Positions 19,658 to 29,081 of a stretch of DNA of 64,000 bases are shown in pieces. The notes beneath the pieces were generated by a model, which was given only the letters and a program-made list of their open reading frames with translations, was not told where the DNA came from and did not search any database. The stretch is from Bacteroidetes bacterium GWF2_41_31. Its GTDB lineage: Bacteria > Bacteroidota > Bacteroidia > Bacteroidales > F082. The translations under genes and the position numbers were made by a program. The stretch lies in NCBI GenBank assembly GCA_001769215.1, contig MEOL01000052.1, positions 1 to 64,000 on the forward strand, written 5' to 3'. How positions within the stretch are numbered: the stretch's first letter is position 1; every line of letters begins with the position of its first letter.

Positions 19658-20103
19658 TAAAGGTTAAGTTAAATGGAGTTGATAAAGCAAATTTAGAAAA
19701 ATCAACACACCAACGTTTCCTTTGCGGGAATTATCTATCGACAAAAATTTTCATCGGAATTTCTATTGGCTTTAAAATCAATCAATCTTTTAGTGAAATG
19801 CTGTCATTGAAAATAAATCCTGTATAACCTTAAGATTTAAAGTATATTTTTTAACTTGCGCATGATTTATTATCCTGTCAGAACCCCTTTGTCCCCTCAT
19901 TTTTGAATGAAAAAATTAATATTTCATGGGACTTAGAAGGCGAAGCTGTGTTTGGGAAATAATTACCGATTGAAAATTAATCCTGTTAGGTTCCAAGGTG
20001 TAATTAGCATTAATAGAGATAAGTTAACGTTATTAATGAACCTTAACTACATAATATAGAATAAATGCAATATGGTTTAATAATTTTGAAAATTTAGGGA
20101 GTT

Positions 20104-20916
20104 ATGTTAAACATAAAAAGATTTCTCTTGTTCTTTGTAGTTCTTTATCAACAAAAGTACATCATAGGACAGCTTGTAAAGCGTGACTTTCAGAACAAAT
20201 ATCTGGCTTCATATATTGGGTTGCCCTGGGCATTTATTCAACCAATAATGAGTATTTTAGTAATTTGGTTCGCTATGACTTATGGACTAAAGGTTGGAAA
20301 AATGGAAACAGGACTATCGTTTACTGTATGGTTTATTTGTGGTATGATTCCCTGGTTGTTTATTGGTGAATCTATTACATCTTCATCAAATTCACTAATT
20401 GAGTATAGTTACTTAATTAAAAAAACAGCGTTTAAAGTGGCCATAATTCCATTTATAAAAATTTTCACAACATTAATCATTCATCTGTTTTTTATTGTGT
20501 TTTTAGCCGTGTTTGCAATAGCTTATGGTTTTTATCCTAATATTTATTGGATTCAAATAATTTACCTACTACTGGCAACCTTTATACTTTTAACAGGAAT
20601 TGGTTGGCTAACCTCGTCAATCAACGTATTTGTTCGAGACGTTGGGCAAGTAGTCAATGTAGCGATATCAATTTTGTTTTGGGCCACACCTATAATGTGG
20701 CCCTATACGATGCTTCATGGAAATATGAAGTACATGGCTTTGTTTAATCCTTTTTTTTATATTATTGAAGGTTATCGATATGCTTTTTTAAATAAAATGT
20801 GGATATTTCAAAATGTGGAAATGACCATTTATTTTTGGATTTTCACTTTGACCATCTTTTTTGTCGGAGCCTTAGTTTTCAAAAAACTCACACCTCACTT
20901 TGCTGATGTGCTTTAA
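20104..20916 (+). CDS. wzm: Polysaccharide ABC transporter permease
   Basis: VKRDFQNKYLASYIGLPWAFIQPI, six-TM permease pattern, adjacent wzt. Confidence 0.92.
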   Translation: MLNIKRFLLFFVVLYQQKYIIGQLVKRDFQNKYLASYIGLPWAFIQPIMSILVIWFAMTYGLKVGKMETGLSFTVWFICGMIPWLFIGESITSSSNSLIEYSYLIKKTAFKVAIIPFIKIFTTLIIHLFFIVFLAVFAIAYGFYPNIYWIQIIYLLLATFILLTGIGWLTSSINVFVRDVGQVVNVAISILFWATPIMWPYTMLHGNMKYMALFNPFFYIIEGYRYAFLNKMWIFQNVEMTIYFWIFTLTIFFVGALVFKKLTPHFADVL

Positions 20917-20976
20917 TGTTTTTCAATTTGTAGTCTCGCATAAACCCTATTTAAATACAACAATCGTACAATAACA

Positions 20977-22299
20977 ATGGCATTCAAAACTCAAAACCCA
21001 AATAGTGATCTTGCAATAAAAGTATCCTCTCTTTCTAAGGTATACCCATTATATAATACCCCCCGAGATCGATTAAAAGAAGCACTCCATCCTAAACGCA
21101 AAAAATATCACCATGATTTTTATGCACTAAAAGATTTAAGTTTTGAAATACGAAAGGGAGATACGGTTGGCATTATTGGGCAAAATGGCAGTGGAAAATC
21201 TACCTTGCTTAAAATACTTTCAAATGTCTTATCTCCCAGCGAGGGAAGTTACGTAGTGAATGGAAATGTTTCATCTTTATTAGAGCTTGGAACAGGATTT
21301 AACCCTGAACTAACCGGCATCGAAAATGTATATTTTAACGGAACCCTGTTAGGATTTACCCGGGAAGAAATGGATACAAAGATAGAGGATATATTAAACT
21401 TTGCTGATATTGGGGAGTTTGTTAAGCAGCCAGTAAAAACATACTCGAGTGGAATGTTTGTTCGCCTGGCCTTTGCAGTTGCTGTCCAGGTTGATCCGGA
21501 TATCCTAATAATTGATGAAGCTTTGTCGGTTGGCGATGCAAGATTTCAGGTAAAATCGATGAATCGGATGTTAAAGCTCGTCGAAGGAGGCAAAACCGTA
21601 ATTTTTGTGTCTCACGATACAGGTGCAGTGAAATCCTTATGTAAAAGAGCCATATTATTGGAAAAAGGTAAAATAATAAAGGATGCTGACGCATCTTCAG
21701 TAGTTGATCACTATAGTAATATGATGCTAAACGAAATGCACCAAGGAGATGATGACCTTCTAGTTCCAGTATCCGTAGAAATAAATAATGAATTATTAGA
21801 GAATTTTGAGGAAAATGAAGTGCCTGTAATGCTTGGGGAAAACAGTATAAATACTGGTGAAATTGATTTGATATCAACTGGATTTTATAATTCGAAAAAA
21901 CAACGAGTTGAGATTATTACAAGTGAGGAAGATATAACTTTAGGATTCAAAATTAAAGTAAAAGCTGATTTTGCAGACCCCCATTATGGATTTATGATTA
22001 AAAACAGACTTGGTCTGTCTGCTTTTGAAACAAATACATATTGTATGAATATTAATACAGCACCTTTGAAAAAAAACGATACAGTATCTGTAGAATTTTT
22101 AATGAATTTTAATTTATCTCCTGGTTTGTATTCACTAACATTCGGATTTGCTAATAAAGGCTATGGAAAAGGATCATTCGAAAACTACCCATTCTTAGGT
22201 AAGGATGTAGCAATAATAAATGTCACGGAAAATCAAGAATCAATTGTTTATGCTGGATATTATAATATGAATCCGAAAGTAGCAATTAAAATAAATTGA
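20977..22299 (+). CDS. wzt: Polysaccharide ABC transporter ATPase with C-terminal substrate-binding-like domain
   Basis: Walker A GQNGSGKSTLLK, signature YSSGMFVRLAFAVAVQVDPDILIIDEALSVGD; ~180-aa beta-rich C-terminal extension as in Wzt. Confidence 0.93.
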   Translation: MAFKTQNPNSDLAIKVSSLSKVYPLYNTPRDRLKEALHPKRKKYHHDFYALKDLSFEIRKGDTVGIIGQNGSGKSTLLKILSNVLSPSEGSYVVNGNVSSLLELGTGFNPELTGIENVYFNGTLLGFTREEMDTKIEDILNFADIGEFVKQPVKTYSSGMFVRLAFAVAVQVDPDILIIDEALSVGDARFQVKSMNRMLKLVEGGKTVIFVSHDTGAVKSLCKRAILLEKGKIIKDADASSVVDHYSNMMLNEMHQGDDDLLVPVSVEINNELLENFEENEVPVMLGENSINTGEIDLISTGFYNSKKQRVEIITSEEDITLGFKIKVKADFADPHYGFMIKNRLGLSAFETNTYCMNINTAPLKKNDTVSVEFLMNFNLSPGLYSLTFGFANKGYGKGSFENYPFLGKDVAIINVTENQESIVYAGYYNMNPKVAIKIN

Positions 22300-22481
22300 T
22301 ATGGCCGATAGCAATAACCTCTCAACCAAATAGAAAACGCAATGGAATCTTTAATGATTTAATGTGAGATCTCTTCATTTATTTACAATAATATCTCATA
22401 AGCAGCATCATTAGCAGCAAAGTATGACCAAACAATTGGGAGTACTAAGTATGGAAAACTATTTAATTCAATAACAAAAAT

Positions 22482-23951
22482 ATGATATCGTATGCTCAAA
22501 ATTTTGAGGATGTAATTCTCGAACGCTTTTTTAAAGATATTGACAATGGATTTTACGTGGATATAGGTGCAGCATGTCCTACATTTCACTCTGTTACAAA
22601 GCATTTTTATGATAAGGGATGGAGGGGAATCAACATTGAACCCTCACCAAGGTTATTCAATGATTTAATTAGAGAAAGAGAAAGAGACATTAATCTAAAT
22701 GTACTAATCACTAATCATGATGGCCATGCCGAGTTCTTTGATTTGGAAAATACGGGATTGTCTTCTATCTATGAAAATAATGTTATTTCTGCTGAAAGAA
22801 ATCAAAATCAACTAGATTATTTTGGGGGAAAGCTTGGTGGAATTAATAATTTATTGCTTGAATCAAAAAGGCTCACTACTATTTTTGAACAATATGCAAA
22901 TAATACCGAAATTGATTTTTTAAAAATTGATGTTGAGGGTGCCGAGACAGAAGTCATTGAATCAAACAATTGGTCTTTTTTCCGCCCAAAAGTTCTAATT
23001 ATTGAGGCTACTATACCTAACAGTCAGGTATCAAGTTTTGAAAGTTGGGATAAAATTTTAGTTCAAGCAAAGTATATTTTCGTCTATTTTGATGGATTAA
23101 ATCGATACTACCTGCGTGATGATCTGTTGTTTCATAAAAATGTTTTTTCTTACCCTCCTTGTGTTTTTGATGAAGTTTTAAAATACTCTGAATTTCAAAA
23201 GCAAGTTCAGCTAACTGACCTTCAAACACAACATCAAGACCTTCGAACACAACATCAGGAACTTCAAACACAACATCAGGAACTTCAGACACAGCATCGA
23301 GAACTCCAACTAATAAATAATACCATGCTTACATCTTCTTCATGGCGTATAACTTTTCCATTAAGATTTATTAAAAAAACAGGAGTAAGGACTATAAATA
23401 GGATAAAAATTCGAATGATGATTTCTTCAATAAAAATAATCATTGAATTTATCGCAAATAGGTTATTCAATTTTTTAATAAGGATTCAATTCTGGCGCAG
23501 AAAAGTACTATTTAATATTGAAACTCCTGGTGGATCAATAGTGAGGCCTGTTGCTAATGAAGTCATATTTACAGGTTGGTGCTTTCAGAAAAACGAAGGT
23601 CAGTTACCTGATAAAGTTCTTGTCAAAGTAAATGAAATCTTTTACGAATGTGAAATGCAACCCCGAAAAGACGTTGTCTCATATTTTTCTACAAAGTATC
23701 CTGAATTATGGTTACATAATGGTTTTAAAGCAATAATTCAAATTCCCAAAGGTTTATTTCTTGTAAAAATAATTGCTGACTTTAAAGAAATAGGCCCTGT
23801 TAAAATTTCAAACAAAATCTTATGGGTTAAAAGCGTAGCAAAGGAGTTACCGAACACAGAACCTATTTTTATTAACTCAGAATTAAACGATTCAAATATT
23901 TCTCCAAGGGTAATGAAAATATACAAAGAACTCAAAAATATATATGATTAA
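22482..23951 (+). CDS. FkbM-family methyltransferase with internal heptad-repeat coiled coil and C-terminal extension
   Basis: MISYAQNFEDVILERFFKDIDNGFYVDIGAACPTFHSVTKHFYDKGWRGINIEPSPRLF; FLKIDVEGAETEVIE; (D/E)LQTQHQ heptads; SSWRITFPLRFIKK. Confidence 0.9.
   Translation: MISYAQNFEDVILERFFKDIDNGFYVDIGAACPTFHSVTKHFYDKGWRGINIEPSPRLFNDLIRERERDINLNVLITNHDGHAEFFDLENTGLSSIYENNVISAERNQNQLDYFGGKLGGINNLLLESKRLTTIFEQYANNTEIDFLKIDVEGAETEVIESNNWSFFRPKVLIIEATIPNSQVSSFESWDKILVQAKYIFVYFDGLNRYYLRDDLLFHKNVFSYPPCVFDEVLKYSEFQKQVQLTDLQTQHQDLRTQHQELQTQHQELQTQHRELQLINNTMLTSSSWRITFPLRFIKKTGVRTINRIKIRMMISSIKIIIEFIANRLFNFLIRIQFWRRKVLFNIETPGGSIVRPVANEVIFTGWCFQKNEGQLPDKVLVKVNEIFYECEMQPRKDVVSYFSTKYPELWLHNGFKAIIQIPKGLFLVKIIADFKEIGPVKISNKILWVKSVAKELPNTEPIFINSELNDSNISPRVMKIYKELKNIYD
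23217..23300 (+). repeat. Four in-frame 21-bp tandem repeats encoding (D/E)L(Q/R)TQH(Q/R)
   Basis: gaccttcaaacacaacatcaa / gaccttcgaacacaacatcag / gaacttcaaacacaacatcag / gaacttcagacacagcatcga, then a partial fifth unit. Confidence 0.95.
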
Positions 23952-23986
23952 AACTAATATTTGACAATCAAACCAAATGAAATAAA

Positions 23987-26900
23987 ATGCGTATTATAAT
24001 AGATTTTCAAGCTGCCCAGAGTACATCTTCAAGAAATAGAGGCATTGGTCGATATAGTAACTCACTAGTTAAAGAAATTGTATTAAATCATAAGAATCAT
24101 GAAATATATTTAGTTCTGAACGGATACTTTGCTGAAAGTATAGAATTTATTAGAGAAGACTTTAGAGATTTGATACCCATAGAAAATATTAAAGTTTGGC
24201 ATGCAATTGAATCTGTTGAATATTATAATGAAGAAAATGACTGGCGACGCAAAGTAATGGAGTTATCTCGTGAAACTTTTATTGCCAATTTAAATCCAGA
24301 TATGGTAATTCTAACCAGTCTATTTGAAGGTTTAGGTGATAATGCAGTTACCAGCATAGATATTTCTGACAATAAACTCCCTACAGCCTTGATATTGTAC
24401 GATCTTATACCATTTATCTATAAAGAAATTTATCTCAATAATTCAACAGTTAAAAAATGGTATGAAAATAAACTGGAAAGCTTGCGGCGTGCAGATTTAG
24501 TTTTGGCAATCTCAGAATCAGCAAGACAAGAGGCAATTCAACACCTTGGCATTTCTCCAAAAAAGGTGGTTAATATTTCCGGGGCTGCAGATGCTAATTT
24601 TCATCCTCTTAATATAGATGAGGAGACAAAATTAAGATTTACAAGAATTTATAGAATATCTAAGCCATTTATAATGTATACTGGTGGGATTGACTATCGT
24701 AAGAATATTGAAGGACTTATCCGTGCATATGGAAAATTGCCTAAGACAATATTGGAAAAACATCAGTTAGCAATAATCTGCTCAATCCAGCCTGATGCTA
24801 AAAAGGAACTAGAAAGCCTTTCTTTTAGACAAGGATTAGAACCTGGAGATGTGATTTTAACCGGTTTTGTACCTGACGAAGACTTGGTTATATTTTATAA
24901 TTTATGTAAATTGTTTGTTTTTCCTTCATTTCATGAAGGTTTTGGGCTTCCCGTACTTGAGGCAATGTCGTGTGGCCGTGCCGTTGTAGGTGCCAATAAC
25001 TCAAGTATACCTGAAGTTATAGGGCGAAAGGATGCACTTTTTGACCCACATAGTGATCATTCGATTACTGAAAAAATACTTCGCGTACTATCAGACGATT
25101 CTTTTCGCAAATCCCTTGAAGAACATGGGTTAGAGCAATCTAAATTATTTTCTTGGGAGAAAAGTGCTAACAGGTCCATTAAAGCAATTGAATTATGGGA
25201 TTCTCAACAATTAGGTAAACAAGTATCTAACTTAACTGGCAAGACACTACCCAAATTAGCGTATGTATCTCCACTACCTCCAGAACGTAGTGGTATTAGC
25301 TATTATAGTGCTGAGTTATTGCCTGAACTAGCAAAATATTACAAAATCGATGTAATAACAAATCAATCAACTATTTCTGATTCTTGGATTAAATTAAATT
25401 GTGTTATCAGAAGCTATGATTGGTTAATGACAAATAAAGACTATTATGATAGAGTTCTCTATCATTTTGGCAATTCACCATTTCATAAACATATGTTTTC
25501 AGCCATTGAAATTATTCCTGGGGTAGTGGTATTGCATGACTTTTTTTTATCAGGAATTATTGGTCATTTAGAGCATATGGGATTAAATCCTCAACTGCTG
25601 ACACGTTCACTTTATCAAAGCCATGGGTACTTACCGTTCAATAAATTAAATAGTTTAAAAGGTAAAGAAGAAATTATTTGGGACTACCCTTGTAATCTTG
25701 ATGTATTACAAAATGCTCTTGGGGTTATTGTACATTCGCAATATTCCAGCAATCTTGCTTCACAATGGTATGGAAATAATGCAGCAATAGATTGGTCGGT
25801 TATCCCATTATTAAAAACCCCTCCTATATCTAAAGATAAGATTAAAACTCGTGGTAAACTTGGCCTAAAAGTAAATGACTTTATTGTATGTAGTTTTGGG
25901 ATGCTAACTTCAGCCAAACTTAATAAACGATTGTTAAATTCATGGCTGGATTCTTCACTTTCGAAGGATGAAAATTGTATTCTTGTTTTTGCGGGTGAAA
26001 TCCATGAGGGCTCTCATGAAAATGAACTTGTAAAAATCATCAAGAATAGTGGAATATCTCATAGAATTAGAATAACCAACTGGATCGATTCAGAAACGTA
26101 CATAAATTATCTGGTATCTGCAGATATTGGTGTACAATTACGAGCCTTTTCTCGTGGTGAAACATCCGCCGCTATACTGGATTGTTTAAATTATGGATTA
26201 GCAACTATTGTTAATTCCAATGGCAGTGCTTCCGAATTAGCAGATGACATCATTTTCAAAATCCCCGACCATTTTAAAGACTCAGAATTAATCAATGCGT
26301 TGGAAACTTTATGGAAGGATGAAAAAAAACGAAAGAATATTGCAAACCGATCTCAAGATTATTGTCAAAAACATCATACTCCGTCAAAATGTGCTAAGCA
26401 ATATTTTCAATCTATTGAATCATTCTACAATGATTCAAAAAAAACAAAAATAGGATTAATACAAGCTATCGGAAAGTTAAATATAAAACCTGTTAATGAT
26501 AAGGAGATTTTTTCCTTGGCATCTACTATTGCTCAAAATTTTCCGCTTCATCCTGTTCAGAAACAACTTTTTGTAGATGTTTCTGAACTTTGTGTGCGTG
26601 ATAGCAGAAGCGGTATTCAGCGCGTTGTTCGAAGTATTTTAAACCAGTTACTCAATAACCCACCTGATGGATATCGTGTAGAGCCTGTTTATGCGTTTGT
26701 AGATAAAACGTACCATTATGCACGCAAATTTACCATGCAATTTTTAATTGGCGCTGATACAATGTTAACAGACGATCCAATTGAATATCAATCTGGAGAC
26801 TTTTTTCTTGGACTCGATTTTCAAACAGAAATCGTTTTTAGTAACAATAAGTATATACAAAATCTAAAGAACAATGGTGTATTTGTCTTTTTTGTTGTAT

Positions 26901-27718
26901 ATGATCTTCTTCCGGTTTTGAACCCAGAATACTTTTGGCCTGGTCTTAAAGATGGGTTTGAAAAGTGGCTACAAACTGTTTCTCAAAGTAATGGGGTCAT
27001 CTGTATTTCAAAAGCAGTCGCTGATGATGTGGCAGGTTGGATGAATACGAATATTAATAAACTTGATAAACATTTCAAAATTGGTTGGTTTCATTTAGGG
27101 GCTGACATTAGTTCATCTTCCCCTTCAACTGGGCTGCCAGTTAATGCAGATGCTTTGTTAAATGTGATTAATGAATGCCCCACTTTCTTGATAGTAGGTA
27201 CAGTTGAGCCAAGAAAGGGACATATTCAATCTATTGATGCCTTCGAAATACTTTGGAATGAAGGCAATAATTTGAATCTCGTAATTATTGGAAAACAAGG
27301 ATGGATTACCGATTCATTCATTGAACGACTTAGTAAACACCCCGAAAATAATAAGCGACTTTTTTGGTTAAGAGGTATAAGTGATGAATATCTAGAAAAA
27401 ATTTATAATATAAGCACATGTTTATTAGCACCTTCTATTGGGGAAGGATTCGGGCTACCACTTATTGAGGCTGCACAGAAGAAGATTCCAATTATTGCTC
27501 GTGATTTGCCGGTATTTAGAGAGATTGCAGGCGAAAATGCATTTTATTTTAATGGAATGAAAGCCTCTGATCTGGCTTCATCAATTAACGAATGGCTAAT
27601 TTTATATAAAAAACACATGGCACCTTCATCTGAAAAAATGTCTTTCCTGACTTGGGCTCAAAGTGCAGAACAACTAAAAGATGTAATTTTTAATAATAAA
27701 TGGTTACCACTTGCTTGA
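23987..27718 (+). CDS. Multidomain glycosyltransferase, three GT4-like domains (WbdA-like architecture)
   Basis: Domain 1 MRIIIDFQAAQSTSSRNRGIGRYSNSLVKEI...HEGFGLPVLEAMSCGRAVV; domain 2 KLAYVSPLPPERSGISYYSAELLPEL...RGETSAAILDCLNYGLATIV; domain 3 FVDVSELCVRDSRSGIQRVVRSIL...IGEGFGLPLIEAAQKKIPIIA. Confidence 0.9.
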   Translation: MRIIIDFQAAQSTSSRNRGIGRYSNSLVKEIVLNHKNHEIYLVLNGYFAESIEFIREDFRDLIPIENIKVWHAIESVEYYNEENDWRRKVMELSRETFIANLNPDMVILTSLFEGLGDNAVTSIDISDNKLPTALILYDLIPFIYKEIYLNNSTVKKWYENKLESLRRADLVLAISESARQEAIQHLGISPKKVVNISGAADANFHPLNIDEETKLRFTRIYRISKPFIMYTGGIDYRKNIEGLIRAYGKLPKTILEKHQLAIICSIQPDAKKELESLSFRQGLEPGDVILTGFVPDEDLVIFYNLCKLFVFPSFHEGFGLPVLEAMSCGRAVVGANNSSIPEVIGRKDALFDPHSDHSITEKILRVLSDDSFRKSLEEHGLEQSKLFSWEKSANRSIKAIELWDSQQLGKQVSNLTGKTLPKLAYVSPLPPERSGISYYSAELLPELAKYYKIDVITNQSTISDSWIKLNCVIRSYDWLMTNKDYYDRVLYHFGNSPFHKHMFSAIEIIPGVVVLHDFFLSGIIGHLEHMGLNPQLLTRSLYQSHGYLPFNKLNSLKGKEEIIWDYPCNLDVLQNALGVIVHSQYSSNLASQWYGNNAAIDWSVIPLLKTPPISKDKIKTRGKLGLKVNDFIVCSFGMLTSAKLNKRLLNSWLDSSLSKDENCILVFAGEIHEGSHENELVKIIKNSGISHRIRITNWIDSETYINYLVSADIGVQLRAFSRGETSAAILDCLNYGLATIVNSNGSASELADDIIFKIPDHFKDSELINALETLWKDEKKRKNIANRSQDYCQKHHTPSKCAKQYFQSIESFYNDSKKTKIGLIQAIGKLNIKPVNDKEIFSLASTIAQNFPLHPVQKQLFVDVSELCVRDSRSGIQRVVRSILNQLLNNPPDGYRVEPVYAFVDKTYHYARKFTMQFLIGADTMLTDDPIEYQSGDFFLGLDFQTEIVFSNNKYIQNLKNNGVFVFFVVYDLLPVLNPEYFWPGLKDGFEKWLQTVSQSNGVICISKAVADDVAGWMNTNINKLDKHFKIGWFHLGADISSSSPSTGLPVNADALLNVINECPTFLIVGTVEPRKGHIQSIDAFEILWNEGNNLNLVIIGKQGWITDSFIERLSKHPENNKRLFWLRGISDEYLEKIYNISTCLLAPSIGEGFGLPLIEAAQKKIPIIARDLPVFREIAGENAFYFNGMKASDLASSINEWLILYKKHMAPSSEKMSFLTWAQSAEQLKDVIFNNKWLPLA

Positions 27719-27838
27719 TGCAAAACTTGGGATAATTGATTTTTTCATTTTTGTACTTATTATTAGATAAATAGAAAATAAATAAAATGTTTCGAAATAT
27801 ATTTAAATGCTTAAAAAAGATATCTACTGTTAAGTTAA

Positions 27839-27870
27839 TTTGGATATGACGGATTATATTTGTATCTTTG
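27839..27870 (+). promoter_or_regulatory. Bacteroidota-type promoter of IS630 (TTTG - 20 nt - TATCTTTG)
   Basis: TTTG 27839-27842, TATCTTTG 27863-27870, just upstream of ATG at 27886. Confidence 0.45.
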
Positions 27871-27885
27871 CGACAAAAACGACAA

Positions 27886-29021
27886 ATGGTACATTACACA
27901 ATCAAGTTAAGTAAAAATGAGGTAGAAGAGCTCAATAATATCATTAACAAAGGGCGTCATACCTCACAAGCCTTTCGTACCGCATACATTTTATTAAATT
28001 GTGACAAAGGTGAATTTTCGGAGAATACGGAAATAAAGAACTCGGAAATCTGTAAGATTCTCAAAATAGGAGAGAGAACAATAGACCGCGTAAAGAAGAA
28101 GTTCATTGAAGAAGGATTTGAAAGTGTCTTAGAAAGAAGGCCATCTACCCAGAAATTCACCAAAAAGGTGGATGGGGATATTGAAGCAAAATTGGTGACA
28201 CTTTGTTGCAGCAAACCACCAGAAGGTTTTGCCAAATGGTCGTTGAGACTTTTGGCAGATAAGATGGTGGAATTGAACTATGTTGACTACATATCACATG
28301 TAACAGTGGGTGAGGTTCTAAAAAAAACGAACTTAAGCCCTGGAAAGTAAAAGGTTGGGTTATTCCACCGGAACAAAGTAGTGAGTTTGTGGCCAACATG
28401 GAACATGTGTTGGATATATACAAATTACCGATGGATGAAGCATATCCGGTTGTTTGCATGGATGAATCTCCCAAGCAGTTGATCGAAGAGGTTGCATCAA
28501 CGCCTATAAGACAAGGGCAGGAAGCCAGAGTGGACTATGAATATATCAGACACGGTATGGCTAATATTTTTATGGCAAATGGACCTTTAAAGGGTAAAAG
28601 ATTGGTTGAAATAACAGAACATAAAACAAAAAAGGACTGGGCCAAATTTATGAAGCGAATAGCTGACGAAATGTACCCGGAAGCAAAGAAGATACGACTG
28701 GTTATGGACAACTTCAAAACGCACAACGCATCAGCATTTTATGAAACATTTGTACCAGAAGAAGCTAAAAGACTGTGGGACAGGTTTGAATTTATTTTTA
28801 CTCCAAAGCATGGTAGCTGGTTAAATATGGCGGAAATTGAATTACATGTGCTTAACGGACAGTGTCTAAATTGTCATATAGCAACGATGCAGGAAATAAC
28901 ATCAGAAGTAGAAGCCTGGCAAAACCATAGAAATAATAAAACGTCTACGATCAACTGGCAATTCACAAATGATCAGGCAAGAATAAAACTCAAAAGGCTT
29001 TATCCGTCAATTTCTAATTAA
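27886..29021 (+). mobile_element. IS630-family element transposase, two reading frames joined at an A8 run (28320-28327)
   Basis: ORF1 27868..28350 (HTH part) and ORF2 28389..29021 (DDE part: VVCMDESPKQL, RLVMDNFKTHNASAFYE, FTPKHGSWLNMAEIELHVLNGQCL). A -1 shift at A8 gives the continuous VGEVLKKNELKPWKVKGWVIPPEQSSEFVANMEHVLDIY. Confidence 0.92.
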
Positions 29022-29081
29022 CACAACACTAGTTAATAGGACATCATTATTAGTAAAATGAATATTACCTAAGTCTCAAAT

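Noticed and set aside
19660-20103. 440-bp AT-rich intergenic region before wzm as an RNA gene
   Set aside because: No convincing stem structure or RNA signature by eye; more likely a promoter/leader region.
23017-23292. Reverse-strand ORF with EVPDVVFEGLDVVFE repeats
   Set aside because: Antisense shadow of the FkbM coiled-coil repeat; no start context or independent support.
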